Shown: positions 23,502 to 33,606 of the stretch, in pieces
Layout: each line of letters begins with the position of its first letter
Position numbering within the stretch: position 1 is the first letter of the stretch
NCBI GenBank assembly: GCA_019915015.1
Contig: JAHBBC010000014.1
Span: 1,178,001-1,242,000, forward strand
Length of the DNA stretch: 64,000 nt
DNA from: Auriscalpium vulgare
Taxonomy: Eukaryota; Basidiomycota; Agaricomycetes; Russulales; Auriscalpiaceae
Reading direction: 5' to 3'
Notes under the pieces: generated by a model
The model's database searches: none
What the model was told of the DNA's origin: nothing
Seen by the model: the letters and a program-made list of their open reading frames with translations, nothing else
Made by a program: the position numbers and the translations under genes

Positions 23502-24852
23502 TCACGCATGCGGCGTGTCGGCAATGCGGTAAGTGAGCTTCTCCGCGCTGACCTAGAGATTTCAGTCAGACCAATGCCGCCACAAAACGACCACAGTCAT
23601 CCTCACTTTCCCGTCGAGCATATATTGGTAACCGTCAGGAACGCTTGCAAGGCCATTCGGGAAGAGGTGCACCGGGTTCGACTTGATTTGGCCCGTTGCG
23701 AGGAAAGTCTTGAGAAGCTCAACATATTCCCTGCTCTGCTCGCGATATCGCTCCTCCTGCCATTCGGACAGCGCTCAGCATAAAGGGAGCGACGAGAAAA
23801 GGGAGCGATGAGGATATGACGAACCTTGCCCAGAAGAATTGGCGCTGCGCTGAAAACCGTCTTAACGCCAGGCCGGGGGCTTTCGTAGTCGAGAATGGTC
23901 GCAACAACGCCACCCTCGTCGCTCAGCGCATCGGAAACGAGCTTCGGAGTCTGTCCCTCCGATACTGTGTCGATGGCGTGCTTCAGCGCACCACCCGTCG
24001 CGGCCTTGATCTTTCTTGCGACGTCGGGATCGTGATAGTCGTACACCTCGTCCGCGCCGAGCGCTCTCACCAGGGCAAAATTCGCAGGGGACGCGGTCGC
24101 GAGGACGCGCAGGCCGATGACCTTGGCGAACTGCACAACGTACTGTCCGACGGACGTCGAGCCGCCGGATACGAGCAAGGGCGGCGCGCTCTCCGTTGAG
24201 GTCGATGTGGAGGGGATCTGCGGCTTGGGGAAGTCATGATGAGACTGGTAAAGCGTTTGGAGGGCGGTGAAGCCGGCGACACCGAGGGAGGCGGCCCCCT
24301 CGAACGTCCAACCCTCCGGGATGGGCACGATGCCAAATTCTGGACTGGCGACGACATACTCTGGTGCTGCTGCATAAGCGCCAGCCGACATATCCCCTGC
24401 ACCTCACGCCAGACTTACCTGCGAACGCGCCGTTGGGCTCGGCAGCTATCAGCGCGTGTTCGCAGCCCTACAATGAGCGATGCTTTGCAACTCAAGCAAA
24501 ACTTAGGCAGGTGCGCACCTCCCATCACGTATCCAGCGACACGTTCGCCCACCGTACGCACGCCATCGGGAACGGCGCCGCCGACCTCCTCCACGGTGCC
24601 AGAAAAGTCACATCCTGCGATCCCTCCGATCATGGGTGTCCTTTTCAGGATCGTCTTCCCTGTGCACAGTTTGATTACTATACCAGAGGACAGAAGATAG
24701 GTCGCACAATCGGTGGGATTATGAGCAGCGGCGACCACCTTGATGAGGACTTGATGGGGGCCATGCGTTGGGACGTCGACGTCGGTTTTAAAAGCGACAA
24801 GCCCTGCATCCCGCCCTGTCACGACGACAGCACGCTGCTTGGTAGGTGCCAT
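23502..24852 (-). CDS. Medium-chain (zinc-less) enoyl/quinone oxidoreductase
   Basis: Six exons (24852-24708, 24659-24519, 24445-24419, 24369-23825, 23756-23607, 23552-23502) give 352 residues. It belongs to the medium-chain dehydrogenase/reductase superfamily, subgroup of ToxD-like or trans-enoyl-reductase-like proteins. Marks are the GroES-like N-terminal part with NPTDWKT at the first junction, GCDFSGTVEEVG, and the Rossmann NADPH site SGGSTSVGQYVVQFAKVIG. The family reduces activated double bonds or quinones with NADPH; zinc ligands of true alcohol dehydrogenases are absent. Exon 3 is only 27 bases and is needed to restore NGAFAAAPEYVV. No polyketide synthase is nearby, so it is probably a general reductase. 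The start at 24852 is favoured over an upstream in-frame ATG at 24897. Confidence 0.85.
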
Positions 24853-25322
24853 GTGGGAAATGGCTGGATGCGCCCGTCCGCCCGACGAGGGACTCATTTA
24901 ATCTGCCACTGACAAAGATCTAGAGGCTCGGGCTAAGGTAACTCCGCGCGTCCGGTCGGCAAACGCGATAACGTGCTATTAATCAGAGGCATATATGTAA
25001 GTAATCAGGCGGACCACCGTGACAGGATATAGGATAGGCACACTACAGTAAGCTTCTTATAACAGACCGACCATCTTCTGTGTCAAGGTCAGCCACGGAG
25101 ACTAACTAAGCTTGTACTTACAGTATACACCCACGCAGCCCCACACAAGGCTGCGGGGAGTGCCATTGCGACAACATCGACAGGCAACAGACAACAGCCG
25201 GGGGTCGCAAGAAACTATTAGCAAACATTGTATCCAACGACTAACAGCAAAAGGGAAAATATTAGCAATTAGTCCTCTGTCCGTCCAATGAATCGCGGAA
25301 AAGATTACAGTATCCGAGCCGT
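24853..25322. other. Intergenic, no gene recognised
   Basis: Promoter side of the reductase and 3' flank of the DENN-like gene. No coding signal. Confidence 0.5.
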
Positions 25323-27458
25323 CTACATGCCCCCAAATCCAAATACAAGACCCAATATATCCCGCCAGCTCCGTCGCACCACGACCTGCGCGCCGCCGGC
25401 ATACTCGTCCGCCAACCACTCCACAAATCTCGCGTCGAGGCCGCTCAGTCCGCCGAGCTCGAAGGCCGCGAGGTCCTTCAGGGCAAGCACGACCGTCCCG
25501 ACGCGTTCGCGCTCCTCCGGCGGCGGAAGGAACATCGCGAGGCGCGACAGCAGGAAGCCCGTGTGCGCGTGGAATGTCTGCAGCAGCGCGAGCGTAGTGA
25601 GCAGCTGACGGTCCCGTGCTGCATCCCTGGTGGTGTCGGCATCCGTGGCTTCGTCGGCAATGTTATCTTCGTCGTCCTCGGCGACGGGCGAGACGCCCAC
25701 GACGGCGGAGCGTGCACCCTTGCTGGCACTCGAGTTCATCGACATCCCACTCGACCGGCGCATGGTCTTGTTCCAGGGTGCCACATCGCGAAAAGCGCCG
25801 GGCATTGGGCGGCCTTCGATGCCATTTCCAATGCTGCGCACACGGATGGTGCGCAACGTCAGGTCATCGTCTCCCTCAAGGTGGACGTCGCCCGACGCTG
25901 TGCTGCGCCACACGCCGGTCCAGAGGCCCGCGCACATGACGCAGACATCTTCATATATTCGCCAGACTTCGTTCCACGCGGAGGGCGGGTGAATCGACGT
26001 GCCCGCTTGGCCGTGTAGACTTGTAGAACCTTTGTCTAATTGAAGAATGCGATTAAGCTCTGTCCACTGAGTATGAACGTCAGCACGCGACGATCAGGAG
26101 GGCAGATAATTGGAAGTCGCACTAGTCTGAGATCACTCCATGTAAATCGTACGGAGGAAATGTGGTACGAAGGCCTGCGAGGGCCGGAATGCTGCTGCCG
26201 TGAGATATACATAGATGGACGGGCGGCCTTCGCTGCGGAATTAGCGGTCAAGTCAACGATGAGGTCATAGTATTGCGGCCTCTCCATGAAAATAGCGTCT
26301 GTTGTACCTTTGAACAAGAGTGAGTTCAGGCGGCTTGATTACAGAGAGCCAAATAAACAAACGCACATGCAATCCACCCTCTCCCCGTTTTCGACTCGCG
26401 CTCCATCATGTCGATGTCGTGCAGGGTCACCATGCCGAGTACGTTGACCCCTTCCTTGTGCTTCCCTTTGAGCCGAGTGAGCAAGGGGTCTGTGCCAATT
26501 AAGTCGCTCGATATATCTAGCAGGGTGTCGCTGTCGATCTGGTCCTCGTAGCATATGTCAGCTGCTACTTGGCATAGTACACAAGCGGCCTCGACTGGCG
26601 GGAGGGTATAGATGAGGATACGGCGGCGTCCGAGTATGTGCTTATAGAGAGTAAGGCACGAGGGTCCGAGGATGCGTAGCAGGTGGGGCAGGTGTAGCGT
26701 CGGATGGGAAGACAGAGAAGCAATTTCCCCCTGAGCATTAGGTCATTATTGCATGGGCGAAGAGAGTCAGCTATATTGAATAACACATACCACGCAGAGC
26801 TCATCGTTCCAGTGCTTCCAGTCCATACTCCCACTCGCATCAGGCTGCTGCCTCGCCTTACGCTCCTCGAAGAACGCTTGTGCGGGTTCCCAGTCCTCCT
26901 GCATGGGCTCGAGGATATCGCGCTCGTCCAAGGAGTCATATATCTGGCTGACGAGTGCTTTGAGGGCAGGTACATGATTCCATGGGCGTGGTCGCGGAGA
27001 TGGCGCGAGTAGGATGCCGAGGGAGGAAAGGCGAAAGCCGCGATGGCCCTCTTCAGACGTGCGACGCCTTCGAAATACAGACACGCCGCGGCGATTATCT
27101 TTCGTGAAGTAGCTGAGAGCTGATATATAAATGTGACGAAAAAGCAGACGCAACAGACGAACACAACGTCCTCGTCAATGAGGTGGAGACCGCTTGGCAG
27201 AGAACTGAATTCGACGCCATCGAGGCGTAGACCTGGATGACACCTTGAGACATACATTCAGTTAGTGTAATTTGATAAGCTCTCACCGTCGCTAGCCTTC
27301 AAAAACCAATCAACTATGTTTCCCTGCGTTGGATGGAATGAAGTATGAAATATGGCAACTGGACAAGACGCGTCAAAGACCTGCACTGACAGCGATTACC
27401 CATCGTTAAACACACCTATATCCTGTGGCACGTCGGTTTTGGAGTCCACATCGGCCAT
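25323..27458 (-). CDS. DUF4484 / LCHN-type DENN protein
   Basis: Seven exons (27458-27432, 27380-27287, 27232-27163, 27112-26791, 26730-26367, 26307-26123, 26066-25323) give about 601 residues. An N-terminal uDENN-like part carries FDASCPVAIFHTSFHPTQGN and SLPSGLHLIDEDVVYFT. The central part has FRLSSLGILL, HLPHLLRILGPSCLTLYKHI and LPPVEAACVLCQVA. This is the layout of the DENND11/LCHN and yeast Anr2 family, predicted Rab GTPase exchange factors on membranes. The C-terminal exon is acidic in its middle and ends in a helical segment (WRDILGLVFGFGGM). The end of exon 1 is uncertain: an alternative GTGTGT donor at 27417 keeps frame with a very short 30-base intron. Confidence 0.78.
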
Positions 27459-28723
27459 GGGGGTAAAAGAAGGAGTTACTCTGGGAGAGCCTGAGGCTGT
27501 TGCGGCGGCACGTCGTCACCGCGGAGGCGGCGGTCCGGCCCACGTGCACGGGCGATGCTAAGTCCGAGTCCCCTTCGCTTTGACGACCATCTCAGTGGCC
27601 TTCAGTGGCGCATCCAACACACCCAACTCTGCCATGCTGGATCTATGGATTTACACCACATTGGCGTCACTCGGTGGGTTCACCGCTGCCATTGACTCAT
27701 ACCTGGCATCGACTTCCCAGTACATCTGGCCTGATGGCGAAACTCGTACGCACCGAGATCGGGACATTCTCAGCGTACATTTCCATCTAAAAATGCTCTG
27801 GGTTTGCTCTAGGTCACGGACGACTCTCTTCTGCGCAAGGTCGGCAACGGAGGCTATGTCCGGTCTTCAGAGCCAAGGCGCGGTCTCCCTATTTTGCAGC
27901 GTTTCCTCTGTCGCTAGTCCGCGAAGAAGCCATGCATGCGCCAATTGCATTTGCTTCACCTTGTGTTTTCCGGGTTCCGACTCAACAACGCTGTCACGCA
28001 CCCACGTTGCTTCGGTGTCTCTATAAGTCGCGGACAAATCGATGGAGATCAAACAATTGAAACAACATGTACGTGAAATCCACGACACCAATTGTGAGCT
28101 CACCACCGCCCACATATCGATTTCCAAGGGGGATGAGAGAAAGGTTTGCTTTCCCTTCGGTCAACGCAACCTTGACTGCTGACAATCTCGATATTTGACT
28201 TTGAAGGCTCTCCGTCAAGAATTGACAATGTCTGAACGCCTCCTATACTAGAGACACAGGTTTGAACGCCGCTGTCACTCTTACCGCACAACGATATGAA
28301 TATATCACCCATTTGATCACCATTTGATGGCCTGTGGCTGTCATGAAGACGCTGCTGTTGCGCGATAACGCATGACTTACCAGGCTCACCGTGCTTGTCC
28401 GATCTCTTGGCCGACGGTTGTTCTGGAGGTTGATGCGACGTAGATGGCCTTCCTCCCCATCGTCGATCATTCACTCGCGGTCTGCCCCTCTGACCTCTTA
28501 GCCTTGGGCGCTACTGTGACCATCGCGTGTGCTACCGATTGACATGATCTGATTTGGGGCAACAGGGACTTCTCACCAGCACATGTCAATTCAATGACCC
28601 TCCAGTACTCCATGTCGGCGCACTACCCTACCGGCCAACATGTCTATCCCGACTATTCATTCATGTCACTACCCTGCACTTGCACCATCTTGGAAGCGTC
28701 TCACCAGCGTTCTCGACTGTCCG
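27459..28723. other. Divergent intergenic region, no gene recognised
   Basis: Between the DENN-like gene and the secreted repeat protein. Medium-size open frames on both strands (27580-28026 plus, 28100-28474 minus) lack family motifs and splice logic. Confidence 0.45.
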
Positions 28724-28730
28724 TATAAAA
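28724..28730 (+). promoter_or_regulatory. TATA box of the repeat-precursor gene
   Basis: TATAAAA, 163 bases upstream of the start codon at 28893. The pyrimidine-rich stretch between them fits a fungal transcript leader. Confidence 0.5.
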
Positions 28731-28892
28731 ACAGGACAACTTGAACCATATTTTCTCAACAGCTAGTCTGCTCAACCCCCTCTCTGGAACAGGTCACCCT
28801 TTAGCTTTCAACGCCTTCGATATACTTTTGACGATAACGATCGACTGTCCTTTTCTCATCATCACACGACCATCTCATACTCTCTAACAAAC

Positions 28893-30171
28893 ATGCGCAT
28901 CTCCGTAGCCTTTGTGACTCTTGCTCTTGCCGCTGCGTCGGCGCCCGCCGTCGCTGCTCCAATCGCTGCCGCCACGGAATGGAGGTGAGCATGGTCATCC
29001 AATTACTAGTGTTCCCGCCAGCGGATAGTTGACCACAGCCTGCAGACGCCGTCAGGACATTCCCGACGCGGACCCCCGCCTCTCCCTCGGCACGTTGACC
29101 AACATCGGCAACGCGTTCATCCACGGTCTGTCGGACGGAAATGACCTGTTCAACGCCGTCAGTGGCGGCCAGCAGCAGCGCCGTCAGGATGCTCCCAACA
29201 CGGACCCCCGACTCTCTCTCGGCACGTTGACCAACCTCGGCAACGCGTTCATCCACGGCCTCTCGACTGGCAATGACCTCTTCAACGCCGTCAATGGCGG
29301 CCAGCAGCAGCGCCGTCAGGATGCTCCCGACACGGACCCCCGACTCTCTCTCGGCACGTTGACCAACCTCGGCAACGCGTTCATCCACGGCCTCTCGACT
29401 GGCAATGACCTCTTCAACGCCATCAACGGTGGCCAGCAGCAGCAGCGCCGTCAGGATGCTCCCGATGCGGACCCCCGCCTCTCTCTCGGCACTTTGACCA
29501 ACCTCGGCAACGCGTTCATCCACGGCCTCTCGACTGGCAATGACCTCTTCAACGCCATCAACGGTGGACAGCAGCAGCAGCGCCGTCAGGACGGCTTCGC
29601 GGACATTCCCGACACAGATCCCAAGTCCAAGTTCAACTTTGGCGGCTCGACGACCAGTGGCGGTGGCTCCTCAACGGGAGGTTCGAGTGGTTTCTTCACC
29701 GGCGGTGGCTTCGGCACAGGAGGTGGTGCTGGCACGGGTGAGTCTACAGGCACCGGCGGTGGCACAGTGTATGTCGCAGTTTCCAATCGTTCCACTTGCC
29801 CTCCTGACATGGCATGTGTTCGCTACCACAGTCAGACGCGCCAGGACTTCGCGGACATTCCCGACACAGACCCCAAGTCCAAGTTCAACTTTGGCGGCTC
29901 GACGACCAGTGGCGGTGGCTCCTCAACGGGCGGTTCGATTGGTTTCTTTACCGGCGGTGGCTTCGGCACAGGAGGTGGTGCTGGCACGGGTGAATCTACA
30001 GGCACCGGAGGTGGCACTATGTATGTCGTAGTCTCCAATCTTTACATCTACCCCGCTGACACATCGGTCCGCTCCTACAGCCAGACGCGCCAGGACATTC
30101 AGTTTCCCCCGGATATCCTAGGCGACAATTTCTTCTTCGAACACGGGCTTCTCCCCTCGCGCGAGGAATGA
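28893..30171 (+). CDS. Secreted Kex2-processed repeat protein (peptide precursor)
   Basis: Four exons (28893-28984, 29046-29768, 29832-30020, 30081-30171) give 364 residues. A signal peptide (MRISVAFVTLALAAASAPAV, then AA) is followed by a short propeptide ending in three Arg. Then come four near-identical units of 42-43 residues, each beginning QD(I/A)P and containing DPRLSLGTLTN(I/L)GNAFIHGL, then GNDLFNA and GGQQQ, and each closed by Arg-Arg. Two Gly/Ser/Thr-rich modules follow, each opened by FADIPDTDPKSKFNFGG and ending in a TR-QD junction, and a unique tail ends the protein. The regular dibasic sites suggest Kex2 cleavage in the Golgi, releasing several copies of one peptide whose N-terminal Gln could cyclise to pyroglutamate. 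This is the layout of fungal Kex2-processed repeat proteins, which include pheromones, repellents and RiPP precursors. No tailoring enzyme is adjacent, so the activity is unknown. Confidence 0.85.
29053..29580 (+). repeat. Four tandem coding repeats of 126-129 nt plus RR codons
   Basis: Units run 29053-29178, 29185-29310, 29317-29445 and 29452-29580, each followed by two Arg codons. Copies 2-4 are almost the same at the DNA level; copy 1 is the most diverged. Length differs only in the number of Gln codons before the Arg pair. Confidence 0.9.
29587..30080 (+). repeat. Duplicated exon-plus-intron block
   Basis: Block 29587-29831 (Gly-rich exon end plus intron 2) and block 29842-30080 (exon 3 plus intron 3) are closely similar across both coding and intron sequence. 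Both introns start GTATGTCG, share CCAATC, and end in TACYACAG-like acceptors before CAGACGCGCCAGGAC. Confidence 0.8.
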
Positions 30172-30638
30172 GTGTGCGGCCCGGGTCCGGTGCTGCATGT
30201 GACGCTGGGGTGTACTTAATCAGGAGATGGGCAGTGATGATTATGTGACTGTTATGTCTTACTGCGAATGATGAGTATGTTCTTGGGCTTGTAGCCCTGC
30301 CAGTCAATATGTCTTTGCCGAGGCGGTCCACGGGCTTCATTAAGCCAACCCGTTTCTGGATTGACTCGCTCGGGCCCCTCAGACAATGTCTCTAGATCTG
30401 AGGTGTGGGTAGTTTTGCGCTCCATTTGCGCTTGAATTACGGTCTTATAATGATCTTCACGCATGCTCCTGGGATATATATTCTGGACCCTGGTAAGTGG
30501 TAACCGGTAACACCTTGTGTGACCAGCCTTGTGCATCCTGAAGCGCCCGTGAGTCACTTGTCACATTCGTGACATTTGCGCGTCGAGGCGTAGATTCTGA
30601 GAATACGTTTGCGCGACTCGTCCATCTGCAATACTGCG
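30172..30638. other. Intergenic, no gene recognised
   Basis: 3' flank of the repeat-precursor gene and promoter of prefoldin 5. A GATATATATTC element lies near 30473. Confidence 0.5.
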
Positions 30639-31274
30639 ATGGCATCAACAGCAGGGCAGCCTCAGCAAATCAACGTCGCGGATCTTGACATCTCACAGCT
30701 CGCAGAGGTCAAGCGACAGCTCGAGGAGGTACGCACCTACACCATTGCCCCGCAGTTCCGCCCGTCCTCACCTCCGGGCGCATTGCAGGAGCTCGCCCAC
30801 CTCACAAACTCCTTTGGCCAGCTGAAGCAGGCGCAGGCCAAATTCAAGTCATGTATTGAGAGCGTGCAGCAGGTGAACGCGGCCAACCAGAGTACGTCCC
30901 TGTGCCTTTTCCTGTGCGCGGCCGCGCTCATAGGCCCGCAGACAAGACGGTGCTCGTCCCACTTACCAGCTCGCTGTACGTGCCTGGGAAGCTGCGTGAC
31001 GTGGAGAATGTCATCATCGACATCGGGACTGGGTACTATGTGCAAAAGGTGCGCCTGCTACGCTGTCTGTCGCGGTCGCTCGGCTGACTCCACCGCCCTT
31101 CAGAATCGCGCCCAGGCGGTGAAGCACTACGAGTCGAAGATCGAATACATCAAGGACAATCTTGACACACTGCAGGGCACCATACAGAAGAAGCAGGATA
31201 ATATGGGCTACCTGGTGAATGTGATTCAGTCGAAGCTTCAGACGCAGGCCTCGGGGTCGGGAAATAAAGAATGA
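30639..31274 (+). CDS. GIM5: Prefoldin subunit 5 (alpha type)
   Basis: Four exons (30639-30728, 30789-30891, 30942-31048, 31104-31274) give 156 residues, the usual size. Prefoldin is a hexameric cytosolic chaperone that hands unfolded actin and tubulin to the CCT chaperonin. The protein shows the alpha-subunit pattern: N-terminal coiled coil ([20 protein letters not shown]), the beta-hairpin core ([15 protein letters not shown], then [11 protein letters not shown]) and a C-terminal coiled coil ([20 protein letters not shown]). The signature [11 protein letters not shown] is diagnostic for Gim5/PFDN5. All introns are GT-AG and phase-consistent. Leader in the same orientation as the phospholipase C gene, which starts 189 bases downstream. 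Confidence 0.95.
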   Translation: MASTAGQPQQINVADLDISQLAEVKRQLEEVRTYTIAPQFRPSSPPGALQELAHLTNSFGQLKQAQAKFKSCIESVQQVNAANQSTSLCLFLCAAALIGPQTRRCSSHLPARCTCLGSCVTWRMSSSTSGLGTMCKRCACYAVCRGRSADSTALQNRAQAVKHYESKIEYIKDNLDTLQGTIQKKQDNMGYLVNVIQSKLQTQASGSGNKE

Positions 31275-31462
31275 TTGGACACATGACGTGCGTGACTGGT
31301 GTTTCGAGACTGACATGGCATTGGGAGTATACGGGGGTTTAGTTCACGGAGTGCCGTCGTACAAGGCCGGACCGTCGCTGCCGCAGATGAGATCTGGGCC
31401 CCCTTCCTTTATTTATAGACGATAATGACCCGCCGACGCGCTCCTCTCTTACAACCACAACA

Positions 31463-33413
31463 ATGATCGACCAAAGGAAGCAGTGGGACCAGGACCTCGC
31501 AGAGCTTAGGAAACGCGAGGGCCTGGAGACAATTATTAATTACATTCCCCCACCCGACAGGCAGGTCCGACTCAGCCCACAGGTCGAAGACTATCTTAAC
31601 GAGAGGGGCGAGGTGCGTCGCGCTATGCAGTGCTTTCTTCTTCGTCTCACTAGCCACTTTCTAGTCTTCGGCGGCCCTACTTCAGTTGCCAACCATTGTC
31701 CAAGAGCCGCAGAGCGACAGCCTTCCGCTTACACACTACTTCATATCGTGAGCTCCAATCCTCGCCCTCGGATCCTTCCCTCACGGCCCCCACCAGGTCC
31801 TCGCACAACACCTACCTTCTCTCGCGCCAGCTCCTCGGTCGTTCCTCCGCGCTCTCCTATATCCACGTTCTCTGGCACCACGCGCGCTGCGTCGAGATGG
31901 ACGTCTGGTCGTCCGACAAAGGCCTCATCGTCACCCACGGTTACACCCTCTCCAAGTCCGTGCCGTTCCGCGAGGTCTGCGAGGCCGTCGGCGGCGCCGT
32001 GCGTGAACATGACTGGCCCGTGTTCGTCAGCCTCGAATGCCACGTTGAGAGCGCGGGGCAGACAGAGCTCGTCGAGATCATGAAGGAGTACTGGGGGGAA
32101 CGCCTCATCACGCACGAAGTAGCCAGTGCATCGGCCGACGTTACACCGGGGGACCTCAGGGGGAAGATTGTGGTCATGGTGCGTATACTCTCATCTGCCT
32201 TCCGTCATACCAGTCTTATCATTGCAGGTGGAGTACTATCCTGCTCAGACCATCCCGGTCAGCACAGAAGAAGATTCCTCCTCAAAGGCGAGCGACCTAT
32301 CGCATTCGGATTCTTCGGAAGCCGAAGATGACGACAAGGCAGATGAAGAGGAACGCAAGACACTCGATGAAGAGAAGGCGAAGCCCCAGGCTCCTCCGAA
32401 GATCTCTGACGCGCTCGCTTCCATTGGCATCTATGCCCGCAGCATGAAGCCCAGCAAGGATTGGCTCACTGAACGTGAGTGCCACCGTCCTCAGTAGTTC
32501 ATCTCTCTCACATATCAGTCATGTACACGACAGAGCTCACGTACCCCGCCCACGTCCTGATCAACATCTCCGAGTCCGCACTGTCTGCGCTCCTGCCGAC
32601 GCATCTCGACCCGCTGGTGCAGCACTCCCAGCTCCACATGCGTCGCGTCTATCCCCGCGGCACGCGCGTGCAGTCGACCAACTTGAATCCCATCAAATTC
32701 TGGCGCTGTGGGAGCCAGATAGCCGCATTGAACTGGCAGAAGTACGACAAGAGCGTGCAGGTTCGCACTAAAGCAACATAACCCTCGATTCCGCAGCTGA
32801 TTGCCGATTATTAAAGATCAACGAAGCGATGTTCATCGGAACACCAGGCTGGGTGGCGAAGCCCGCCAAACTCCTTCCCGGATATGACGCGGCGTCCACT
32901 ACTCGTGTCAGACTGACCGGAGAAATCATTGGTCTGAGTTCCTGTACGCACCCCAGACTTTGCCTTGTTTCGTATGTAACTGACAACCGCTATTAGTGCC
33001 CACGAAGCAGGAGGGCTCGATTTCGGTGTATATCCGTGCGCAGCTCGTACACTTCAAGAACACGAATGAGTGGCGGAGCAAGACAATCAAATGCAAGGAC
33101 CTGAAGGACTTGCAGGGCAAGGCGGACGTTATGTTCAACGAGCAATTTGAGTTCACATACGAGGGGGACGAGCTCGCGTTCCTGCGGTTGGTCCCTTCCT
33201 TTCTTATATCTGAATTGCACTGGCTCACCGTGCCGCAGGCTTATAGTCGTGGACAACATCGCATACGGGCGGGACGTGAAGATGGCTGTGTTCGTGGCGC
33301 GCGTGGAGCAGCTGGAGGAAGGGCTGCGCTTCGTCCGACTGCTGGACATGCACGGCAAGGACTCAGGGGCGACGCTGCTCGTACACTTCTCTACGAATGC
33401 ACAGGAAACCTGA
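31463..33413 (+). CDS. PLC1: Phosphoinositide-specific phospholipase C, short form
   Basis: Eight exons (31463-31612, 31665-31747, 31797-32178, 32228-32474, 32519-32760, 32817-32943, 32997-33186, 33239-33413) give 531 residues. It hydrolyses phosphatidylinositol 4,5-bisphosphate to diacylglycerol and inositol trisphosphate. The X domain has the first catalytic His in [21 protein letters not shown], and the second His in [11 protein letters not shown]. An acidic linker ([16 protein letters not shown]) separates it from the Y domain ([45 protein letters not shown]). A C2-like C-terminal part follows. Compared with yeast Plc1 it lacks the N-terminal PH and EF-hand region; only about 75 residues precede the X domain. 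The acceptor before exon 6 is AAG rather than CAG/TAG, chosen because an earlier CAG brings an in-frame stop. Confidence 0.9.
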
Positions 33414-33606
33414 CGTGTTTTTCTGGAGCGAGCTGATCATGAGCAGACGGACAGACAAATATCGACGTGCTGTATGTATCGCTGATTTAGGAACGCTTTC
33501 ATACTATAGTATAGTAGTGTGGATATGATGCATAATGTATGTATTACTTATATAACAATTCAGCTCAATCACACGAATATCCGAACCACTCGATACACCT
33601 GTGCAC

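Noticed and set aside
24659..24708. A 24-base intron (GTATAG...ACAG) in the reductase
   Set aside because: Too short for spliceosomal removal. A 48-base intron starting at GTGCGACC restores the family sequence NPTDWKT.
28801..29523. A 240-residue minus-strand open frame across the peptide repeats
   Set aside because: It is the antisense shadow of the repeats. It repeats only because the coding strand repeats, has no signal or splice logic, and lies in the wrong strand for the TATA box and leader.
28893..30171. Idea that the repeat precursor is part of a RiPP gene cluster
   Set aside because: No UstYa-like, methyltransferase, oxidase or transporter gene is adjacent; neighbours are a DENN-like protein and prefoldin 5.
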